Below are positions 8,266-12,952 of a DNA stretch of 12,952 bases, piece after piece. A program made the translations under genes and the position numbers. The notes below the pieces were generated by a model, which searched no databases, was not told the origin of the DNA, and saw nothing but the letters and a program-made list of their open reading frames with translations. The stretch's first letter is position 1. The number at the start of each line of letters is the position of its first letter. This DNA comes from SAR116 cluster bacterium. GTDB lineage: Bacteria; Pseudomonadota; Alphaproteobacteria; Puniceispirillales; Puniceispirillaceae. The DNA lies in contig SHBC01000021.1 in the NCBI GenBank assembly GCA_004213025.1, forward strand, positions 1 through 12,952, read 5' to 3'.

Positions 8266-9825
8266 CTACAGGACCAGCTGGCGCGGGCGTTTGCGCTCAA
8301 GCCAGATGATGATCAGCAAGCGCGTCACCATCACCGCGGTGAACAGCGAAGTCGCGATGCCGATTGACAGCGTTACCGCAAAACCCTTGATCGGACCCGA
8401 TCCGAATACATAGAGAAACAGCGCGGCGAAAAGGGTCGTCAGGTTGGAATCGATGATTGTCGAGATGGCGCGCTTGTAGCCGCCTTCGATGGCCGCCATC
8501 ACGCTTCGGCCCCGCCGCAGCTCCTCGCGTATCCGCTCGAACACCAGAACATTGGCGTCGACCGCCATGCCCATGGTCAGGACGATGCCAGCGATCCCCG
8601 GCAATGTCAGTGTCGCCTGAATCGCCGACAGCGCGCCAAGAATGAGGATCACATTCACCGCCAGCGCGATGTCCGCCAGCAGGCCGAACAGACCATAGCT
8701 GAGGATCATATAGACAATGACAAGCGCCAGCCCGACGATGGCCGCGATCTGCCCGGCTGCCACAGAGTCCGCGCCAAGACCGGGACCGATGGAGCGTTCC
8801 TCCATCACGATCAGCGGTGCCGGCAATGCGCCTGCGCGCAGGATCAGCGAAAGTTCATTCGTCTCGGCGACGGTGAAGGTGCCGGTGATCTGGCCACTGC
8901 CGAAAATCTGCGACTGGATGGTCGGCGCGGACACCACCTTGCCATCCAGAATGATGGCAAAGGGACGCCCGATATTCGCCCCGGTTACGCGGCCAAACCG
9001 TTTCGCACCGGTGGCGTTCAGGGTGAAACTGACCGACGGGCGATTGTTCTGGTCAAAACTCGCCTGCGCGGTTTCCAGCAACTCACCACTGACCATGACA
9101 CGCTTTTCGACGACATAGAACTGCCCGTCATCGGAATCACTTGGCAGAAGAACCGAGCCAGGCGGTGTGCGCCCCCGATCCATCGCCTCCTGCGCCGTCA
9201 TTGACATATCGACAAGCTGGAAGGTCAGTTTCGCCGTCCGGCCAAGCAGGCGCTTGATCTCCTCGGGATCATCGACACCGGGAAGCTGCACAAGGATGCG
9301 GTCAGCACCCTGTCTTTGAATGACCGGCTCTTTCGTGCCATCCGGGTCAATCCGCCGCCGGATGATTTCCATCGACTGTTCAATCGTCTGTGTCTGCAGC
9401 GTTGTCAGACCGATCTCGTTGAACGCAATGCGGTAATCAGGAGAGTCATCGACAATGTCGAAATCACGGCCGAAATCGCCAAAAATCTGCGTAGCAGCCG
9501 CGCTGTCATCAGCCTTGCGAAGCTTTACGCGCACTTCATCATCAGTCACGTCGAGGCCACTGAACCTGATTTTCCGGGTGCGGAATTCCTGGCGAATGGT
9601 CTCGGCAATGCCTTCGAGCCGCTCCTGCGCGACGACATCCATATCGACCCGCAGAAGAAGGTGCGATCCGCCCTGCAGGTCAAGCCCGAGATTGATCTTC
9701 TGCCCCGGCAGGAAACCGCCGCCGGAATCATCGTCACCCGGCATCATGTTTGGCGCCGCATAGACGATGCCAAGAACCGTGATCAGGATCACGACAAGCT
9801 TTTTCCAGCCTTCAAACTGTAGCAT
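8266..9825 (-). CDS. secD: Protein translocase subunit SecD
   Basis: SecD is the larger RND subunit of the SecDF export motor. The 519-residue protein has an N-terminal TM (about 8–26) and NLGLDLQGGSHLLL (45–58). The large periplasmic P1 head contains IRRRIDPDGTKEPVIQRQG and LVQLPGVDDPEEIKRLL, and DGKVVSAPTIQ and LRAGALPAPL close this region. The membrane block includes IGPGLGADSV, GIAGIVLTMGMAVDANVLVF (the conserved TM4 Asp is expected here) and ERIREELRRG, and ends with a basic tail RKRPRQLVL. The start ATG is preceded by a purine-rich GAAGAGAG about 9–10 nt away. It lies 61 nt after yajC, a gap that holds a stable hairpin (9853–9875). Its length is typical of alphaproteobacterial SecD, shorter than the E. 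coli protein. Confidence 0.98.
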   Translation of the reverse strand: MLQFEGWKKLVVILITVLGIVYAAPNMMPGDDDSGGGFLPGQKINLGLDLQGGSHLLLRVDMDVVAQERLEGIAETIRQEFRTRKIRFSGLDVTDDEVRVKLRKADDSAAATQIFGDFGRDFDIVDDSPDYRIAFNEIGLTTLQTQTIEQSMEIIRRRIDPDGTKEPVIQRQGADRILVQLPGVDDPEEIKRLLGRTAKLTFQLVDMSMTAQEAMDRGRTPPGSVLLPSDSDDGQFYVVEKRVMVSGELLETAQASFDQNNRPSVSFTLNATGAKRFGRVTGANIGRPFAIILDGKVVSAPTIQSQIFGSGQITGTFTVAETNELSLILRAGALPAPLIVMEERSIGPGLGADSVAAGQIAAIVGLALVIVYMILSYGLFGLLADIALAVNVILILGALSAIQATLTLPGIAGIVLTMGMAVDANVLVFERIREELRRGRSVMAAIEGGYKRAISTIIDSNLTTLFAALFLYVFGSGPIKGFAVTLSIGIATSLFTAVMVTRLLIIIWLERKRPRQLVL

Positions 9826-9852
9826 GGCGGCAGGCTCTCTTCAGATGGATGC

Positions 9853-9875
9853 GTGCCGTGGCATCACCACGGCAC
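9853..9875 (-). promoter_or_regulatory. Hairpin between yajC and secD
   Basis: A perfect 9-bp inverted repeat is made of GTGCCGTGG (9853–9861) and CCACGGCAC (9867–9875), with a 5-nt loop. It lies 11 nt after the yajC stop and about 27 nt before the secD start. There is no T run on the minus strand, so it is not a standard terminator. A role in mRNA processing, 3'-end protection of a yajC transcript, or tuning secD translation is inferred. Confidence 0.6.
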
Positions 9876-9886
9876 CTTCATGTCGT

Positions 9887-10207
<321 letters not shown>

Positions 10208-10249
10208 GTCGTTTCAACTCCAGACTGTGCTCGAATTCGTTGGTTCCGC

Positions 10250-10278
10250 ACCATAAACACCAAGACACGGTTGAGCAA
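10250..10278 (-). promoter_or_regulatory. Possible promoter of the yajC–secDF operon
   Basis: On the minus strand TTGCTC (10278–10273) and TATGGT (10255–10250) are separated by 17 nt, ending 42 nt before the yajC start codon. The spacing is ideal but both hexamers are only partial matches, so this is a tentative call. Confidence 0.3.
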
Positions 10279-10296
10279 TGATCAACGCCATCCCAG

Positions 10297-10335
10297 CGCA
10301 CGAATTCTGTGCACGAAATCTGCGCAGGAATGACC
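10297..10335. repeat. 13-bp tandem repeat in the yajC/DUF815 divergent spacer
   Basis: Two 12-bp units, GCACGAATTCTG (10298–10309) and GCACGAAATCTG (10311–10322), differ at one base and are spaced with a period of 13. A degenerate third unit, GCAGGAATGACC, follows in register (10324–10335). A related GCTCGAATTCGT occurs at 10229–10240. The tract sits between the two putative divergent promoters and could be a binding site for a regulator; the function is unknown. Confidence 0.55.
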
Positions 10336-10358
10336 GTAAAAAATGACCAATGCGGGAG

Positions 10359-10386
10359 TTGTTAGGCGTCGCCAGCCCTGTTAGAT
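10359..10386 (+). promoter_or_regulatory. Possible promoter of the DUF815 gene, giving a leaderless message
   Basis: TTGTTA (10359–10364) and TTAGAT (10381–10386) are 16 nt apart. If they are used, transcription would start at about 10393, directly at the ATG 10394. This fits the lack of any Shine–Dalgarno there. A GATTC (GANTC, CcrM-type methylation motif) at 10384–10388 overlaps the -10. Matches to consensus are moderate. Confidence 0.28.
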
Positions 10387-10393
10387 TCCCGTG

Positions 10394-11266
10394 ATGACCG
10401 ATCCTGATACCGATTCCGAGTTCCTGCGCCATCTTTCGCGCATCGCAGACGCCCTCGAAAAATACAGCCCCACCGACCCGACCGCGGCGGATGTGAAACC
10501 TGCCGAGGCCTATGTCTGGAACAGCTCAAGCCGCCGCCTTGGTGCCGTTACAAAGGTCAACCGGGTTGATCTGCGACTGTTGTGCGGGGTTGATCACCAG
10601 CGTGACAACCTGCTGTCCAACACCATCGCCTTTGTGCGGGGATTTGCGGCCAATAACGCACTGTTATGGGGCGCGCGCGGTACCGGAAAATCGTCACTGG
10701 TCAAGGCCGTGCATGGCACTGTCACAGACCGCGGGATGGATTGCGCACTTGTCGAGGTGCATCGCGAGGATATTTCCGACTTGCCCTTCCTGATGAGCTA
10801 TCTGTCGCAGCTCGATCGCCGGTTCATCGTCTTCACCGACGACCTGACCTTCGATCATGGTGACAGCAGCTACAAGTCGCTGAAGGCGGCGCTTGATGGC
10901 GGGGTTGAGGGGCGGCCGGACAATGTCATTTTCTATGCCACCTCCAACCGGCGGCATCTGATGCCGCGGCAGATGATCGAAAATGAGCGATCCACCGCCA
11001 TCAACCCGTCGGAAAGTGTCGAGGAAAGCGTCTCGCTGTCTGATCGTTTCGGACTGTGGATCGGCTTCCATTCGATCGACCAGGACACTTTCTTTGCCAT
11101 TGTTGAAGGCTATGTCGCGCATTTCGGGATCAATACCAGCAATGTCGATGTCCGCCGAGAGGCCCTTGCCTGGTCGATGGAACGCGGATCGCGCTCGGGC
11201 CGCGTGGCCTGGCAGTTCATCGTCGATCTGGCGGCGCGCACCGAAACCGACCTGACAGGAAAGTAA
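10394..11266 (+). CDS. DUF815 family AAA+ ATPase
   Basis: This is a predicted P-loop ATPase of the DUF815/COG2607 family, whose substrate is unknown. It has 290 residues. An N-terminal helical region (to about 75) is followed by Walker A GARGTGKSS (Lys99). Walker B is FIVFTDDLTF (Asp149, Asp150), and a sensor-1-like FYATSNRRHL has its Asn at 185. The family-specific segment SESVEESVSLSDRFGLWIGF follows, and then a C-terminal helical lid ending with RSGRVAWQFIVDLAAR. The preceding GTG (10391) is an alternative start, one codon longer. No Shine–Dalgarno is visible. It is divergent from yajC, an arrangement I associate with Alphaproteobacteria, and convergent with nlpD. Family assignment is strong; molecular function is open. 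Confidence 0.92.
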   Translation: MTDPDTDSEFLRHLSRIADALEKYSPTDPTAADVKPAEAYVWNSSSRRLGAVTKVNRVDLRLLCGVDHQRDNLLSNTIAFVRGFAANNALLWGARGTGKSSLVKAVHGTVTDRGMDCALVEVHREDISDLPFLMSYLSQLDRRFIVFTDDLTFDHGDSSYKSLKAALDGGVEGRPDNVIFYATSNRRHLMPRQMIENERSTAINPSESVEESVSLSDRFGLWIGFHSIDQDTFFAIVEGYVAHFGINTSNVDVRREALAWSMERGSRSGRVAWQFIVDLAARTETDLTGK

Positions 11267-11290
11267 TAGGCCCCGGAGTGTAGTTCCCGT

Positions 11291-11335
11291 TCAGGCAACC
11301 CCCTATCAGGCCATTTTCTATCAGGCAATGAGTGT
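11291..11335. repeat. Three tandem 15-bp units at the 3' end of nlpD
   Basis: Units begin at 11291, 11306 and 11321, each starting TCAGGC: TCAGGCAACCCCCTA, TCAGGCCATTTTCTA and TCAGGCAATGAGTGT. On the minus strand the units carry GCC TGA, and the stops at 11321 and 11306 are each followed directly by TAG. The natural nlpD stop (TGA 11323–11321) is therefore repeated in frame. The tract fills much of the 54-bp gap between the convergent DUF815 and nlpD genes. I see no hairpin terminator in that gap. Confidence 0.7.
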
Positions 11336-12271
11336 GCGGGGGTCAATCGGCTTACGCGAACGGCGGATCTCGAAATGCAGTTGCGGCGAGTCGACCTTGC
11401 CTGTCTGTCCGACCGTCGCAATCTTCTGGCCGATCTCGATGACATCCCCTTCCCTGACCAGAACCTCGCCAAGATGCGCATAGGCGGTGATGATCCCGCC
11501 ATCATGCTTGACCAGGATCAGGGTTCCGAAGGATTTGATCTCACGCCCGACAAAGGCCACAGTGCCGCGCGCCGCTGCCCGGACATCGGTTCCCGCCGCG
11601 GCCGCGATATTGACGCCGTCATTATGCACGCCGCGGGCTGCCGGACCGAATTCGGTGACAATTTCACCCTCGATCGGCCAGCGAAACGCGCCGGTGCCGG
11701 ACGGCGCGACAAAGCGCTTTCTGACCGCCGGTGTGGCGGCAGGCACCGGCGGCGGCGGCACCGCCGCCGCAACGGTGGTGGCCTGAGGCGCCACATCGAG
11801 AACCGAAAAATCAAGCTGGTCTGGCAGAATCAGCCGCTGCCCCACTTCCAGTGTAAAGGGTGCCTCGACGCCATTGGCTTCGGCAAGCTGATACTGGCTG
11901 ACAGCATAGCGCTGGGACAGCGAATAGATTGAATCCTCGGGCCCGACGACATGCGTTCGCGGTGGTGTCAGCCTCAGGACCTGCCCGACAACAACCGCAT
12001 AGGGCGGGCCAATCTGGTTGTCGCGGATGATCGAGGTTGGCGGCACACCATAGCGCGCCGCGATGGCATAGATATTGTCGCCATCGCGCACCGTGACGCG
12101 TCCGTCGGGCGGAATGGCCTCACGCGGCTGGCGCAGTGGCGCCACCAGAACCGGTGCCAGCGTGTCCCGGGTGAGTGACAGGTTCGGCGCCTTGCATCCG
12201 GCAACCGGCACCATTGCTGTCACCAGCGCCATTGTCGCAAGCCACCGGAGGCTGCCCTGATGCGGCACCAT
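11321..12271 (-). CDS. nlpD: NlpD-like lipoprotein: two LysM domains and a degenerate LytM/M23 domain
   Basis: This is a probable envelope protein that activates cell-wall amidases at division. The 316-residue product has a lipoprotein signal (hydrophobic about 9–24) with lipobox VAGC and acylated Cys26. Two LysM peptidoglycan-binding modules lie at about 58–102 (VRDGDNIYAIAARYGVP) and 106–150 (VVGPEDSIYSLSQRYAVS). A Pro/Ala linker (about 160–185) follows, then an M23 domain (about 196–313). The HxGxD metal motif of active enzymes reads NDGVN (217–221) and the HxH motif reads Gln297-Leu-His299, while YAHL (His266) is kept. Zinc hydrolysis is therefore unlikely, as in NlpD and EnvC activators. 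ATG lies 3 nt after the pcm stop, with AGGG/AGAGG purines around it. The pcm–nlpD order is the classic surE–pcm–nlpD arrangement. Confidence 0.92.
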   Translation of the reverse strand: MVPHQGSLRWLATMALVTAMVPVAGCKAPNLSLTRDTLAPVLVAPLRQPREAIPPDGRVTVRDGDNIYAIAARYGVPPTSIIRDNQIGPPYAVVVGQVLRLTPPRTHVVGPEDSIYSLSQRYAVSQYQLAEANGVEAPFTLEVGQRLILPDQLDFSVLDVAPQATTVAAAVPPPPVPAATPAVRKRFVAPSGTGAFRWPIEGEIVTEFGPAARGVHNDGVNIAAAAGTDVRAAARGTVAFVGREIKSFGTLILVKHDGGIITAYAHLGEVLVREGDVIEIGQKIATVGQTGKVDSPQLHFEIRRSRKPIDPRTLIA

Positions 12272-12274
12272 CCT

Positions 12275-12901
12275 CTAGCCCTCTACCAACGGAACGAATT
12301 TCACGGGAAGCAGCTCCTCTTTCTCGAAACCGGTCTCGGTCCGGCGGACTGTCACCAGTGCCTGCGCACGGTCACGGCCTTCGGGTGCCACCATGATGCC
12401 GCCAGTTTTCAATTGATTCAACAGTGCTTCGGGAATGGTGGCAGGCGCGCAGGTCAGAATGATCCTGTCAAAGGGCGCGCCTTCCGGCCAGCCGCGGGCG
12501 CCATCGCCGACTTTTGTGGTGATATTGGTGATTCGCAGCTTGCGAAACTGCGTCTCCGCCTCGACAAGCAGAGGCCGCAACCGCTCGATCGAATAAACCC
12601 GGCGGCACAGCAATGACAGGATGGCCGCCTGATAGCCGCTGCCAGTGCCAATTTCCAGAACACGCTCTCGCCCGGTCAGTTGCAGCGCCGCCGTCATCCT
12701 GGCGACGATATAGGGCTGGCTGATGGTCTGCTCCAAGGCGATGGGAAGCGAGGCGTTCTCATAGGCATGATCACGAAGCGCGGCCGGAACAAAGAATTCG
12801 CGCGGCACCTGCTCGATGGCCGACAGAACATCCGACTCGACAACCCCAAGACCGCGAAGGGTCATGGTAAGTCGTGCTTTTTCCTGTTGAAAGTCAGCCA
12901 T
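12275..12901 (-). CDS. pcm: Protein-L-isoaspartate O-methyltransferase
   Basis: Pcm is an S-adenosylmethionine-dependent repair enzyme that methylates abnormal L-isoaspartyl residues so they can revert to aspartate. The 208-residue product has the PCMT substrate-region signature VPREFFVP (32–39) and the loop TISQPYIVARM (59–69). SAM motif I is VLEIGTGSGYQAA (81–93), an acidic ribose-binding residue is expected in VYSIER (Glu106), and FDRIILTCA is the motif-II-like strand. Length is standard. Start ATG 12901 is preceded closely by AGGGAT. The same frame stays open for the 51 bases to the window edge but offers no other start codon there. surE is expected next upstream, but I cannot recognise its C-terminus in so short a piece. 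It is followed by nlpD after 3 nt. Confidence 0.96.
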   Translation of the reverse strand: MADFQQEKARLTMTLRGLGVVESDVLSAIEQVPREFFVPAALRDHAYENASLPIALEQTISQPYIVARMTAALQLTGRERVLEIGTGSGYQAAILSLLCRRVYSIERLRPLLVEAETQFRKLRITNITTKVGDGARGWPEGAPFDRIILTCAPATIPEALLNQLKTGGIMVAPEGRDRAQALVTVRRTETGFEKEELLPVKFVPLVEG

Positions 12902-12952
12902 ATCCCTGCCTGAACGCGGTCTGCCGGCAGGAATTTTCCGTGGCCGGGCCGG

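Noticed and set aside
11267..11320. Bidirectional terminator between the DUF815 gene and nlpD
   Set aside because: I found tandem direct repeats but no stable inverted repeat with a T tract.
12902..12952. C-terminal end of surE
   Set aside because: surE is expected upstream of pcm, but none of the three minus-strand frames in these 51 bases carries a sequence I can recognise.

Overview
The window is a gene-dense, fully housekeeping stretch of a high-GC Alphaproteobacterium. The lineage call rests on four things. The surE-type locus pcm–nlpD is present. A yajC–secD–secF operon is followed by an Mth938/DUF498 gene and a squalene/phytoene-synthase-like gene. A DUF815 AAA+ ATPase is divergent from yajC. 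GyrA and UvrA have alphaproteobacterial-looking sequence, for example the C-x-x-S variant of the first UvrA zinc motif. The order or genus cannot be fixed from the sequence alone; a marine or Rhodospirillales-like group is only a guess.

Layout, left to right. The 5' part of gyrA runs off the left edge on the minus strand. Its leader contains a near-ideal 27-bp inverted repeat over a putative extended -10 promoter, and then a strong intrinsic terminator that closes ssb (also minus). ssb and uvrA diverge from a 174-bp spacer. uvrA and trmFO form a tight plus-strand pair. trmFO converges on, and overlaps by 32 bp, the end of a minus-strand operon. In transcription order that operon is yajC, secD, secF, an Mth938-like gene and a squalene/phytoene-synthase-like gene. 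A divergent DUF815 ATPase gene (plus) shares the upstream region of yajC. It converges on nlpD, which is transcribed after pcm on the minus strand; more of that operon lies beyond the right edge.

Functional themes are DNA topology and repair (gyrA, ssb, uvrA), tRNA methylation (trmFO), protein export with probable respiratory complex I assembly factors (yajC-secDF plus the NDUFAF3-like and NDUFAF6-like genes), and envelope and protein maintenance (nlpD, pcm). I see no mobile element, phage gene, CRISPR array, tRNA or rRNA, and no sign of horizontal transfer. I do not find an undescribed multi-gene system. The points most worth a second look are the putative gyrA operator, the secDF-linked pair of complex I assembly homologues, a hairpin between yajC and secD, an NlpD with a degenerate LytM site, and three short tandem repeat tracts.
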